From contig OX465583.1 of the NCBI GenBank assembly GCA_950022655.1, positions 70,071,152 to 70,135,151 of the forward strand: 64,000 nucleotides of DNA, in the 5' to 3' direction. A model generated the notes under the pieces. The model was not told the DNA's origin and did no database searches. It was given only the letters and a program-made list of their open reading frames with translations. A program made the position numbers and the translations under genes. This DNA comes from Alentia gelatinosa. Taxonomy: Eukaryota; Annelida; Polychaeta; Phyllodocida; Polynoidae. Shown here in pieces: positions 52,265 through 63,255 of this stretch. How positions within the stretch are numbered: the first letter of the stretch is position 1; the number at the start of each line of letters is the position of its first letter.

Positions 52265-54163
52265 AAGTTAATTACCACAGTGTAATTAACTAGGAGACGT
52301 AAAATAAAGTATCAGTCTTGCATCCCAGACTAAGACTTCACACACCTTTTCACCAAACACACCGCGCGCTTAATCTGACTTCGTAGTGGTAAGCCTTAGT
52401 TTTTCTCGTGCACGAAACCTCGTGTCCTATGCAAAGTGGGGCAAGATCTCAATCCTTGCAAGCCTAGTTATCGGCCCGAGTAAGGTACTGCAAAAGTGGC
52501 AGTCACCTTACAAGGCTGTGCCCAAACCTGACATGTCCAACCAAAATTAACCCTGAAAAATACATGTCAACAAAACGAACAAAAAATATAAGGATGCCAT
52601 CTTGCCACTGCAAGTGCATGTAAAAATGATAATATAAAGTATAAAAATATGTCGAGCCACGGAAATATAACTGTCTTTTGGCGACCCCCTAGCAGGCATG
52701 TTGCACTGCTTAATTGACAAAAAAGTCCATCTGTAATGTTCAATGGGGCAGGGGCCGCTGAGGTGCTGTCAGGTGGAGTTTTGCTCGGAATGTCCTCGTT
52801 ACCCCTGGTAGGGCTAGTCACAGCAAGTAAGTCTCGCAAATGCCTGACTCTCGTAGGTTTCACGTGAGCCAGCACCCTCGTGGCGACAACGTAAAAAGAG
52901 TAAAAATACAACACATCCATCTAGAAATGGGAATACCTCATAGCGGTAACGTATACCGTAAAATGTGTCCCTTCCCAGATTACACCATGTCCTCAATATA
53001 CTACATCTTCGGACTCAACCCATGCATTTTAAGGTCATCGACCCGATCCGGTACCATCCACCAGAATTGCTTCCAGTCCTTATACTCTCACCAGAGAAAT
53101 CTGCCCGATCCATGTGCTCTCGTAAAACTAGACATGACAAGGGTGTAATCCTTAGAGGGGAAGGTGATGTTTCAGACATCAATACACAAACACATACCCA
53201 CGAGGAGTTACCCTATTACTCGGCGTAGCGAGAGTAACTCGTAAAAATGAAGGTGAACGTACAGAATACGTGAGAGATTGGAACCGTAAAGGTATAAATA
53301 TGATAAATTGGTAATAAGAATAATATGGACCTGTGTAAGGGGCATCACCAAGAAGTAAATTTGAGTTATGGAGGATTATTGATTGTATGTACAACCACAC
53401 CACCTACTAGCGGTCGCCGATGCGCCCTAGTCTTATCCCCTAGTAGTAGTTAGGTACTAATGCCGTCTTCCGTGCATCCCAGGGAGTCGCGACCGACGCT
53501 GACTATCCTAGTTGCGGGGGAACTCTCGTGACAAGGTCAAAAATAGTGGACCCGAAGGTCTGTTTCTGTGCGTAATATCCGCACTCTCCGTGTACCAGCT
53601 TTTACAGATGTCGAATTGACCATACTTTGGTTGCAATTTGGAAGATTCTTGTAGTGTAAACGTTCTCACCTCAACTCTATACGATAATAACTTCAAATAC
53701 AGCATATTATCGTAAATTTTGAATAGAATTTTTGGTAAGATTCTAAATCCAGCAGGTTTTAGGCCAAGAATTTGTGAAGGCGGTGACCTGTAAAGCTGTA
53801 CCACAATAATTTGAAACCGTTTTGAATAACTCTATCCGTACCCATCTACTACTGACCACAACTTTAACGGGATATCTGGTAGATTGTTCTGAAAAATGAG
53901 GTTTTTAGGTATAACAATGAATGACATATTGACATATAGGTATATACAAGTAATTGTAGTCTAGCGAACTCGTTGATAGGTTTCCCCACTCAGTGAAGAA
54001 GATAAAGTTATATACATGATGACAAGAGTCCGCTAGGATAAAGGTAAGATAAATGATTAAGGATTGGTAAAATAACATTGATGCCTAGATAAATTGTCCC
54101 CTTACACTATTATTTAAGGGAGGTTTTAGGCTCCCCAAGGCGCCATATACGCCTATTGACCCA
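52265..54163 (-). other. 3' region of the LTR element, no ORF recognised
   Basis: About 1.9 kb between env and the purine tract. Longest frames are under 120 codons and show no domain. At 53195-53240 there is a small palindrome with the ATTACTCGGCGTAGCGAGAG core, similar to hairpin apices elsewhere. It may be an untranslated tail, a decayed gene, or nested inserts. Confidence 0.5.
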
Positions 54164-55669
54164 CTACTGAGTGTAGCAGATCTGAAAAATATAAATGAAT
54201 TTTGAAAATATATATGCCGCTGAGGCAAGATGAGCTCTGCGGCAGCAAGCGAGTACAGGCCTGAATTGGGGGTAAATGCGACACATGTATATGGTGAATA
54301 TGACGGCAAGGCTGCAGGACAGTACCCCGCTGGCGAGCCCGAGTCCAAAGGCGATGCCGTAGGAAGGCGAGGGCGGGCCCGCCAGGGCTTGGAAGTCAAA
54401 ACCTTGGTCCAGCCGACCAAGATCGACGAGGGGTACTGTGATTTTGGGAAGTAGGGTCAACCTCTCCTGGACTCTCACCGGGAGAGAAGTCGGCCAAGAG
54501 AAGTTGATGGCAGAGATGGTCGACTCACCCTGAGACATGCCTTCCAAGCGCCATCCGGAAGCAGTGATGCGGCAAGCCGGGGGAAGATCCACGAGGGTAG
54601 GGCCCATCACTGATATGCGCGCCACCTCTTGGTCTGGACACCGGCGAACGACCTCCAGAGGCACGAAGGCGGCAATGACGGCTTTGATGGACCCTTCCTC
54701 TGGTGTGCTGACGGCTGCCTTCCGGGCATGACGTGGCATGACATGGATACGGCACGTCTCTGGGTGTATGCCGGAGACCAAGGCAGACTCACATGTCGGC
54801 ACAGTGCTCACCATAAGTGGGCGACACACACAAGGTCTCCGACCAAAACATCTCTCGGGGATAAAGTTGTCTTGTGACAGTTGCTGGACGGCAACCGTGG
54901 GTAGTCCAGCGACGACTCGAAGGTTGTCTTGACCGATGGGGACGGGAAAGTAGGCGAGCTTGAAGACGTGGTAGGAGGCTGCCGTGACGCCGGGGAAGAC
55001 GGCCCTGAAGACGAGTGCTCGGCCGTCATTCCAGGCTGCCTCCACTACCACCTGCCCGTAGTGCCACATGGGGGACAGCGAATGGTGCCCAGCTTCTCGC
55101 AGATGGCGTAGCACTTCTGCGAGCTGGAGTGGGGGAAGTATCTCCTCAGTGAGATAACCACGCTCCAACTGGACCCGCTGCTTCACATAAGCATCTACGG
55201 CAGCTTGGTGTTGCATCGCGACGTCTTCGAGGATTTGGAGTCTGGCCTCGACCTGCCGAGCTAGCCAAAGCTTGTTGAGCTTGTTCTCCAGGAGAGAGAC
55301 ACGGAGCTCGTTACGCTTGGCCAGGTTTTCAGCCATCGCCGCATGTCTATCTATGAAGGCGATGTGGTTGGCGTTTTCCTTAACTAAGGCCCTGGTGGTG
55401 TTCATCACGGAGAGCATGTCGCGCATGGAATGCGACAGCCCTATACTGCGCGCAGCTTGTTGGCTCACAAGCTGATGCAGGGACCTCACATCCGCGTCCG
55501 TGGCCATGCCAAACAGGAATTTGCTGGCCGACCCGACAATATCAACCAACCCCCTCCTAGGTCGAGACACTCTCAGTTGGCCGACATCGAGCGTCGTGGG
55601 GTTGGTATCCGTTGCGCTACGGAGTCGGGTCAAGCGAGCCAGCCTAAATTCCACGTCCTTCTGGTCCAC
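54164..55669 (-). pseudogene. env: F-type envelope fusion protein body
   Basis: 501 residues, open throughout but lacking its own signal peptide because of the upstream frameshift. It has a furin-like site RPRR at residues 36-39, directly followed by a glycine-rich hydrophobic fusion-peptide-like segment (GLVDIVGSASKFLFG). This is the arrangement of baculovirus F and errantivirus Env proteins. A long helical region follows, then a Cys-containing middle (CFGRRPCVCRPL) and a transmembrane helix at about 438-463, with a short cytoplasmic tail. F-type proteins mediate membrane fusion. I infer the family from this layout; a profile search would confirm it. Confidence 0.8.
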
Positions 55670-55881
55670 GAACGGTCTGGAGCGTCCGATATAGTCGTGA
55701 GGGTGCTCACCAGGTCTCCAATGTTCGGATTCCGCGGGGGCTCAATAGTGATAAAGACGGACCACGTCGCCGACAGAGTGCGGGCGCGGCCGTCCTTGTG
55801 CACTAAGACTCCGTCCTTTCTGAAGAGGTCTGCGGTCTCGCCCAGACCACAGACCAGGGTGATAATCACGAGGATCATCAT
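55630..55881 (-). pseudogene. env: Env N-terminal segment (signal peptide)
   Basis: ATG at 55881 in a good context (CACCATGATG). A hydrophobic signal-peptide-like start (MMILVIITLVCG) is followed by about 60 residues of ectodomain. The frame shifts near 55670-55690; the rest of env continues in another phase (54164-55669). Splicing from the 5' leader, usual for errantivirus env, cannot be shown here. Confidence 0.7.
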
Positions 55882-56831
55882 GGTGCCTTCCAGGTGGGCA
55901 AGATGAGGGGATATGATGAAGGTAATATGTACAGGAGCTCCCCTCCAACTGTCGGCACTCTACACGAAGAAAGCCTGCACAGCAGCAATACACAAGCGTT
56001 TAGCCCAGGTACCAGGGCAGAGATACGCTGTTGGAGCTGGGTATTCAGCGCTCGGGTGTGACTCCGAAGTACTCTGCCGGGTGGTGATGAAGGAAGTGGT
56101 GCCTGTCGTTTGTGCGCTAGGCTTCTTATAGGCAGCGGTGCAGTGTCCATGACAGTTGGGGGTGCGGGGGGCGGAGGTGATGCGGGTGGAGGCGGCGGTT
56201 GTCGCTCTGGGCCTCTAATGTCTGTGTCGGGAGGCCGTTTTGTTGGCGGCCGGCGTGTGGGTAGCATCACCACAGAGGGATTAGGGGGATCTGGACCTCT
56301 AATGTCTGTGTCGGCAGGCCGTTTTGTTGGCGGCCGTTGTGTGGGTAGCATCACCACCGAGGGATTAGGGGATGGGGCGACGACGGGTACAGGTGTTTGA
56401 AGTGTCGTCATCATCGATGCAGGCAACACAGGAGCTGGCTGTGGGTAGAATGGGGCAGCGGTAATTGGCGCCACATTGTTTGGTGTGGGCATCCAAGCAC
56501 GCTGTCCCAACCTACCGGTTGTGTCTACAGGACGGCTATCTGTTGAAACAACAGGCCTCTGCTGTGTAGACGTAGGCACTTGGGTAGGCTTAGGGTCGGC
56601 GGCTGTCTTGGTCCTTTGAGTCCGTGTCAGCCGTGGTCTCAGTCCTTCCCAGTCCAAGCCAGGCTCTGCGAGCCGAATGTTGCATCGATTGATCACGCGG
56701 CGCCGATTGTTAGGGCCGACGCACGTGATCACAGGGCCGTTGACACGGGTCACCTTGTATCCTGCGTCCCATCGTGGGTCCAGCGGTCCGGGTTCCATAA
56801 CACGAAGGAACACCTGGTAACCGGGCTCCAC
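55878..56831 (-). pseudogene. pol: Integrase C-terminal region with proline-rich tail
   Basis: In phase with the integrase core. The first 100 residues are the C-terminal DNA-binding module (EPGYQVFLRV, DPRWDAGYKVTRVNGP). A proline/threonine-rich tail of about 150 residues follows, with a 28-residue unit present twice (PNPSVVMLPT...RPPTKRP...DTDIRGP) and a polyproline run. The final residues overlap the env start: the pol stop (55878-55880) and the env ATG (55879-55881) share an ATGA. Confidence 0.75.
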
Positions 56832-56876
56832 CTCTCTGGCATTTGCTTGTTGTTGGAGACGATTGACATTATACTG

Positions 56877-57575
56877 TCACGCAATCTCAGCGTTGGCAAC
56901 AGCATCCTTCAACGCACGAGAATGCGAGTCAATCGCCTCGGCTACACGCCCTTTACTATAGCCATTCACCCGAGTGAATAAACCCGCCAGGGGCTGGGGT
57001 GGATGGCGACCGAACATCAAGTAGTAAGGCGAATAGCCGGTAACATCGCTGGTGGTAGTGCAATGAGCCAGGAGAGCAGATCCCAGGTGATTTTCCCACT
57101 CGCAAGCACATGCATTGACAAGCTTCCTCAGCATGTCCTTGAGTGAACGGTGGAACTGTTTGATCTTGCCGTTTGCTTGTGGGTGGTAGGGTGTCGTGTG
57201 ACAGACTTCGGTCCCGAGTTCCTTGAGGTAACCCTCCACCAGAGCATTTTTGAACTCGAGCCCGTTGTCCGTCAACATGATCCTAGGTGGTCCGTACCGC
57301 GGGACATAGTCTGTTTGTAGGGCCTTGAAGATTGAGGCAGAGGTTTTGTCAGGGAGGGGGAAGCAGTCCACATAGCCGGTAGCGTGGTCAATTATAGATA
57401 GCAAGTATCTCGCACCGCTATGGCCTAGTGGCAAGGGCCCAGTCAGGTCCATGGCCACTACTTCTCCAGGGTATTCAGCGATAGGCATAGGAGTTGGGTG
57501 TATGTGATCCTGGCGAACCCGGCTGGCCGCACAGGTGGCACAGCGCGCCAGAATCACAAAAACTTGTCTCCTCAT
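56877..57575 (-). pseudogene. pol: Integrase core (pol segment 3), catalytic Glu lost
   Basis: Starts with the second half of the zinc-binding motif (CATCAASR). The catalytic core has the first Asp in VVAMDLTGPLP and the second in LTDNGLEF. At the third position, where DDE integrases have Glu (NGxxER), this copy reads NGKIKQFHR. The Glu is replaced by Lys (AAA), so strand transfer should be abolished. The change and the neighbouring CAG codon both fit CpG decay on the opposite strand. A TGA at 56877-56879 ends the frame, which then continues in phase. Confidence 0.85.
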
Positions 57576-57593
57576 ACCAGGCCACTTAAAATG

Positions 57594-59035
57594 TTACTGG
57601 ATCCTCCCCAAGGTCTTCCTCACGCCCTGATGGCACACTACCTCATGAGCCTTCTTGATAAGGCCTGCTCTGAATGGCACAGGGAGTACGATCCTGGGGT
57701 ACTCCGCCTGTCCTGAGGGCGCCTCCAACGTATAGAGCAGACCTCCGCTCACAAGGTAGTCGTCGAGATCCTCAAGCCCCAGTTTGTACTCGGCCATTTT
57801 GAGCTGTTCCATCTGGATCTCCTTAGGATCCAGCTCGTAGGTGGCCCATGGCACGTTCATCTCCTCCTCGACCGGTACTACGGCCGCGACCTCTTGGGGC
57901 AACGAAGCAAGACCCTGACCCCTTAACCAAGACAACATATCCGCCCACACGTTCCTTGCACCAGCGAAATACACCACGGGGGCCGCGTACTCCGCCATGA
58001 GTACGGCCCATCTCTGAACCCGTGTGTTCTTAATTTCGCCAGTGAACAAGCACTTGAGCGGCATATGGTCGGTTAGGATCTGGAAGTCTGCCCAAAAAAG
58101 GTACGGGCGCAGCTTAGTCAAGGCGAAGATGATTGCGTACGCCTCTTTCTCGATGACGGGGTACCTCCATTGTACCTCCGTCAGTTGTCTGGATAGAAAA
58201 TGGATCGGGCGTTCAAGACCGTTGCCATCCTCCTGCACCAGGATAGCGCCAATAGAGTAGTCACTGGCGTCTGTGTAGAGCTTATAGGGTTTCGAGGGAT
58301 CCGGATAAGCGAGCGCGACTGTGTTCACCAGTGCTTCTCTCAGCTTATCCCATGCCTCCTGGCAGTCTGAGTTCCACTCGAAGACTGCGTACTTCTTGGT
58401 CAGCTCTGTTAGAGGACGTACTATCTCCGCATAATTATGGATTAGCTGGCGATGGTAGTTAGCTGAGCCAAGGAGGCGCCGTATGGCCTTCACATCCGAG
58501 GGGGGAGCCATGTCACGTATGGCTTCTACCTTCTCAGGATCAGACCGGATACCGTCAGCGCTGACGACATACCCTAAAAGCTTAACCTCCGGGATGCCAA
58601 AGTGACACTTACTCTCTTTGACGACTAGTCCATTATCCTGGAGCGCTTGGAGCACCAGGGCCACATGCTCGTGATGGTCTTCCTCAGTCTTGGAGAAGAT
58701 GACGAGGTCATCCAAGTAGACCATCACGAAACGTCTCAGGGGCACAATGATGCGGTTCATCATCCTCTGGAACGTCGCGGGGGCGTTACAGAGTCTGAAC
58801 TGCATCCGCCGGAACTGAAACAGGCCTCGGTGTGTGGCAACGGCTGTCTTCTCCATACTACCGGGGTCCATCGGGACTTGCCAGTAGCCTGACTTAAGAT
58901 CCAAGGTGGAGAAGACGGCAGCACCGCCCAATGAGTCCATTATATCCTGGATGCGGGGGAGGGGATACGCATCCCTCCGGGTTACCGCGTTGAGCGCTCT
59001 ATAATCTACGCAGATGGGATAGATCCATCCTTCTT
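57594..59035 (-). pseudogene. pol: RT-RNase H (pol segment 2)
   Basis: In phase from about 59035. RT motifs: ICVDYRALN, FSTLDLKSGYWQVP (catalytic Asp), FQFRRMQFRLCNAPATFQ and YLDD at about 58718. RNase H starts at LYTDASDYSIGA and continues through the IEKEAYAI and LTDHMPL motifs. An integrase N-terminal zinc-binding region follows (CHQGVRKTL). A single TAA at 57594-57596 separates it from the rest of integrase in the same frame. The roughly 60 codons of open frame upstream of 59035 are out-of-phase noise. Confidence 0.85.
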
Positions 59036-59833
59036 CGGCACAAGCGTCAACGGGCTGGCCCAGGGGGATGCGGAAGGTTCGATAATCCCCTCTTCCAGCA
59101 TCTTGTCCAGCTCCTGGTCCACGATTATCCGCTTGGTGAGGGGGATGCGATAGGGACGCTGGTTGATCGGCCGCGCGTCCCCGGTGTCTATTACCATTTT
59201 CACCACACCCGTGCACGGCAGTGGGGTTCCTTTCTCAGGAAAGATTGCGGGGAAGCGCTTTTTCCAGTACTGAAGCTCAGTAAGAGCTTCCGCAATACAC
59301 AGTTCCCCACGCGGTGCCCACGAGAATGGATGTGGCTTTTTGGCAATAAACACCTCCTGCTGCTGATAGTCTATCACAGCCCCGCTCTCTTGCAGAAAAT
59401 CGCTGCCAAGTAGAAGGTCGTGGGACATCCCCGGCATAATGCACAGGGTGCACCGGTTGCCGTGGATGTCCAACTTGACCAGTCCCAAGGTAGGGAGTAT
59501 ATGTCCCGAGAGCGAACGAAGACGGAGGCCCGACTTATCCTGGTAATGTCGGATACCCACCGCCTTGAGTTCCTCGAACTTCGCTCCCGAGATCATACTC
59601 CTGCACGCACCAGAATCAACTAAACCCCGCAACATCACACCTCGGATTCGTAATCCGATGCAGGGCCACTGATCTGATGCGGCACTCAGTTTCCCGCCTG
59701 CTCTTAGCTGCGGCTGGAGGACACGACCCGGGCTATGGCGTCCCTGTAGGGGCATCGGTCCTTGACGTGACCCTCCTGGTTGCAGGCGAAGCAGATGAGT
59801 GGGCCAGTGCGTGGTGGCTGCTGGCGTCCACAC
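59006..59833 (-). pseudogene. pol: Protease and start of RT (pol segment 1)
   Basis: Aspartic protease with active-site LVDSGACRSMISG (near residues 71-83) and the flap-side LLLGSDFLQESG. Next come the linker and the first RT residues, up to LVPKKDG. The frame then ends out of phase: the continuing RT is in another frame from about 59035 down, so an indel near 59020-59040 breaks pol. The N-terminal part overlaps the gag zinc knuckle in a different frame. Confidence 0.8.
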
Positions 59834-61023
59834 TGTTGACGCTGATGGGGCGGCGCCACGGCAGCCACTTCTCCGGTGTTGGACGCGTAGACCGTCGCTG
59901 GCGGAGCGGATGGCTGGATCACGTAGGTGTTTGCAGCCGGGGCAGGCGCTACCGGCAGGGGAGTGAAACTACGCGGTTCCTCTTGCCGCTTCAGCTTGGC
60001 CACCTCACCTTGTTACGACCGCAGGGCCGCTGTCAGCTCCTGGACGTCTTGCGGCGGTAAGGTGGCCTGGGAAGACAGGGTATTGTGCTTGCCCTTACCC
60101 TTTCTGGGGGCAGGGCCGGCACACACAGCTCCGACCTCCATCGGCTCCTCCCCGGTCGCCGCGTCGTACAGACTCATGTTGTTTGCCTGCTCCGCCGCTA
60201 TCCGGGCGGCTTGGATGGCAGCTTCCATCGTCTTGGGTCGGGCAAGGGAGATATGCTGCATCACGGTCCGCTGGTTGAAGGCAAAGGGGAATCGGTACAA
60301 GGCGGCTGAAAGCACCGCATTGATCTGGAGTTCACCATCAGGAAAACAGGCCTGATGGGCCTCCCAGAACCGGGCGGTGAACGCCGTCACCGATTCACCC
60401 TCGGTCTGGCGAAGGTTCTCACACTCTCTCCGCTGGGCCATGTGGTCTGACTCGCCCAAGTACTCGAGCCGAACCACCTTGAGCAACACGGCCATGGGAA
60501 TTCGCCGTCGCCACTCCTTCGTGATGGTGCGTCGTAGGGGTGGAGCTGACTTCTCCAACATCAGTCAGAGAAGGGCCCCCTCTCCTGCGGCGGCTATGTC
60601 GTTCGCGTCCTCCATGTCGAGGAGCCACCGTCGGAGAGCCGTCTTGTCGGTCCCGTCTACGATCGGGAGGGTACTTGCTACCCGACGCAGGTGCTTCTCC
60701 TTCTCCGCGTCACCACTCCGGTCCTCGGGCCGACGAACTAGTTCTTGGGCGACTTCCTGAGTCACGGGAGTATTGGTCCGGCGTGTCTCCGCATCCATAC
60801 GGTTCAGGAGCTGCTGCATCATCCCCGTGAGACGACTTTCGGTTTGTTTTAGCCTGCCTTCCATCTCTCCCTGCTGGGTCGCCACCGTCTCCGACCAGAA
60901 GGTACCCTGATCCATGTGCGAATCGATCTCCTCAGGTTTAAACTTTCCAGCACTGATTTGAGCCTGGAACCAGTCGTCATAAACCTTACTACCGTTCGCA
61001 CCACCTTCCCCTTGGGTCACCAT
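59704..61023 (-). pseudogene. gag: Gag of errantivirus-like element, two in-frame stops
   Basis: One reading frame from an ATG at 61023 (the frame is open to 61059) to 59704, interrupted by TGA at 60565-60567 and TAA at 60013-60015. Capsid-like features: glutamine- and charge-rich helices, WRRRIPMAVLLKVVRLEYLG, and an AFTARFWEAHQACF segment as in Metaviridae gag. The nucleocapsid end has one CCHC zinc knuckle (CFACNQEGHVKDRC). The following pol frame is in the -1 phase and overlaps by about 130 bases, as expected for -1 frameshifting, but I saw no clear slippery heptamer. The TGA fits a C-to-T change at a former CGA (inference). Confidence 0.8.
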
Positions 61024-61059
61024 TCTGGACTTCAGAAGAGCGTCGCCGTCAAACCTCAC

Positions 61060-61419
61060 GCTGGCCAGCGTGCGCCGCCCGTCATTCCTCGGAATGCGGT
61101 GTCCTTGCCAGGGCCGGTTTCACCCGGGCACCTAAGCGCAGCTCCCCCGTCGATGCGCGGTTCCGCGCATGCCGCCCGTCACTCGCTGGGAGTGCGGTGT
61201 CTGACCATAGGCCGCGCCATCACGGTTACCCGCCAAAGGTTACCATCAGGCCCGGGCACTATGGTGTCGCAGGCCGGTGCGAATCATCGTCACCGGGGTG
61301 CTGCAGGCTGCGCCGTCACGGTCACCCGCCAAGGGCTACCATCAGGCTCAGGCACTGCAGCGTAGAGGCATCCAGAAGATGCGGCTCGTGTCTAGACTCA
61401 GTGAAACAAGTTCAGCAGA
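61060..61419 (-). other. Untranslated leader of the LTR element
   Basis: GC-rich leader of about 360 bases with an imperfect duplication (CACCCGCCAAGGGCTACC and CACCCGCCAAAGGTTACC, about 105 bp apart). Could hold packaging signals, but nothing specific is recognisable. Confidence 0.4.
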
Positions 61420-61437
61420 CGTCGTCGTGGTCACCAA
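61420..61437 (-). other. Candidate tRNA primer-binding site
   Basis: The minus-strand bases directly after the 5' LTR read TTGGTGACCACGACGACG. TGG right after the LTR (complement of tRNA CCA) is the expected form. I do not assign the tRNA. Confidence 0.6.
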
Positions 61438-62004
61438 TGTAAAGTCTCACAACCTACTTGCGTAAGGAGTAGACCTTAAGAAGAGAAAGTTAGAACACAA
61501 CACAGAAGTACTAGGTATTACTCTGAGTCAGAACCTGAGACTAACTGTTTATTGACAAGAAGGGATCCTTGTTTTATACCCTTAGCAGGGGGTTGACATG
61601 ACAGGCTTGGCATCTGTGAGCTCTGCACTCTCATTGGCTGTTGTACCAACAGCCAATAGGGGAAGACCAAATCCGTTCCGGTTGAGTGCCCGTTCCGGTC
61701 TGTCGCACATGTCAGGAGGCCGCTCATGACACTGAACAACTCCAAGTGTCATTGGTAGAGCGACCTGCCCTCATGTGGGCAGACTGGGAACTAGAGCTGA
61801 GCGATAATAGGGGTATTATATGCCATTCAAAGCATGGCAGCCATACTGTAAACATCAGGGAGGAGGTTACTAACCAAAATGGTGACTGTTCCAATTCAGT
61901 CAATTTGTTCCTCAATAATTAGGGGTAATTTTGATGATTACTTTCTTCTCATAGAAACCAATATTGCATGGCCACGATAGGGATGTATAGACCAGAACTT
62001 TACA
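61438..62004 (-). repeat. 5' LTR of the errantivirus-like element
   Basis: 567 bp. On the minus strand there is a TATAAAA box at 61572-61578 and an AATAAA at 61548-61553, about 25 bases later. Transcription probably starts near there, and the R region is short. Inverted CCAAT motifs (ATTGGCTGTT / AACAGCCAAT) sit upstream of the TATA box. Confidence 0.9.
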
Positions 62005-62187
62005 CTTTGGTAGAAGTGTCTGTCTGAGTGCCAAATGGCCAAGAATCCTATTCAGGTCCAGTGGCCAACCATTCAAACTTTTGTTGTGACGTTCAAATTC
62101 TGGAGAAAATTCATGGGCACAAAAGGGGCATCCTTTTGGCCGCTTTCTCCCGTCGTAGGCTTTTCCCCAGTTTTCGCAGCTAACCAT
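62005..62187 (-). CDS. Open frame truncated by the LTR element
   Basis: From the ATG at 62187 (context CAACATGGTT): MVSCENWGKAYDGRKRP, then CPFCAHEF and further basic and leucine-rich sequence up to the provirus edge. The frame is open back to 62274. Before the insertion it would have continued into the sequence at 51677 and down. The CPFC pair suggests a zinc site but no standard finger is complete. I do not recognise the family; it could be a first exon of a host gene or a transposon frame. Confidence 0.35.
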
Positions 62188-62279
62188 GTTGAAGTACGAA
62201 AAACTCCAGTACCATAACCTACACGTCCGTCTCAGAAAAAATTTGATGAGGCACTGATCTTTGTGCCTGGTCACATGCC

Positions 62280-62709
62280 CCGCCCGCGGGCGGTATAGCG
62301 TAGTTGACCAATAAGACGGTAGGTGGCAACTGTGCCCTTTATATATAAATATACTCTGTAGGTATATTTACCTTATATATATATCATATATAGGATTGCT
62401 GCCTTTATATTGGAATAATCCCGTGGTGAATGTTATTCGGAATTCGGGAAGCAGGATGCATTAACATTATCATTCCAGTATCCTGCCTGGAAGGAACGTA
62501 TGTCGTTGAAGTGAAGGTGGCCTTATATCATAGACACGCTATGTACCCGATGACATGTTAGCACTGAGTTGATTCTCTGCGTAATTTGCACGGATTTCAC
62601 CCTGTGTGATGCGAAATTTGGTTACCCTGGGAAAAATGGTAGTTATCGCCCACTAGTATCTTGTGCGCGTGCAAGAACATGTGCAGTGTTGGAGATTGAA
62701 CAATTTGCC
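62280..62709. other. No gene recognised
   Basis: AT-rich with TATATA stretches near 62340-62395; no repeats assigned. Confidence 0.4.
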
Positions 62710-62940
62710 GAAATTAAGCATGTTACGACATATCACGACATGTAATTCTCATGTCTAAATACTGTTCTTTTCATTTATTTACATTAAAATCACATCAAAA
62801 TAGTAGTACGTCCAATAGTCTGTGATAACTGAAAAGTAGAAGTGTCCAGACGCATGCGTGTATTGGGTGGGCGATAAATACAGTTTTTCCCGGGGTAACC
62901 CTTTCTCGCAGCACACCTGCCACGTGCACGCCGCAAATCG
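62710..62940 (+). repeat. Dispersed repeat G, copy 2
   Basis: Matches 42350-42560 in block order (CATGTAATTCTCATGTCT through GGTGGGCGATAA and GCAGCACACC). Confidence 0.65.
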
Positions 62941-63068
62941 CCTCGGCTCAGGTTGACTTGGGACTGGAACTTTACGGCAATCTAAATTCAGCAATCCTAA
63001 CACTGCAGTAATCTATATGACATGAGCCCCCTCTATAAGGTTACAGATTAATTTTGTCTAGATTCTGT

Positions 63069-63255
63069 AACGCCTGGTGTCCACCTACTACGATAGAAAT
63101 TTAGATCTACTGATATGGAACCGATACAAAAAGCACATATCGGAGACATATTGGGAAGGTGCAAAATCGTAGACAAATATCTAGACATGCCAATCCGTCA
63201 CCGATTGTAAGCGTTTTTTGTCGGTGCCTAATCGCAGAAACATGGTCAACTGCTA
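63069..63255 (+). mobile_element. MITE family A, left part
   Basis: ACGCCTGGTGTCCACCTAC, then GATACAAAAAGCACATATCGG and GGAAGGTGCAAAATCGTAG as in other copies. It breaks off at ATGGTCAACTGC and passes directly into family C sequence. Confidence 0.65.

Larger units (their letters stand above)
51678..62008 (-). mobile_element. Errantivirus-like LTR element with env
   Basis: Complete Metaviridae-type provirus on the minus strand. The LTRs are 61438-62004 (5') and 51682-52248 (3'), each 567 bp, TG...CA ended and differing at about a dozen positions by eye (roughly 98% identical). CTTT flanks both outer edges (51678-51681 and 62005-62008), a 4-bp target duplication as in gypsy/errantiviruses. Order on the minus strand: LTR, primer site, gag, protease-RT-RNase H-integrase, env, a 1.9-kb 3' region, purine tract, LTR. 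At least four in-frame stops, two frameshifts and an altered integrase active site make this copy defective. Its insertion interrupts the open frame at 62005-62274. Confidence 0.9.

Noticed and set aside
52567..54060. Extra gene between env and the 3' LTR
   Set aside because: Frames are short, without motifs or a good start context, on both strands equally.
54230..56400. Plus-strand frames antisense to env and pol
   Set aside because: Shadows of the GC-rich minus-strand env and pol frames, with no own motifs.
60565..60567. Programmed readthrough at the gag TGA of the LTR element
   Set aside because: Other plain lesions in the same copy make a chance mutation more likely, and a second stop follows in gag.
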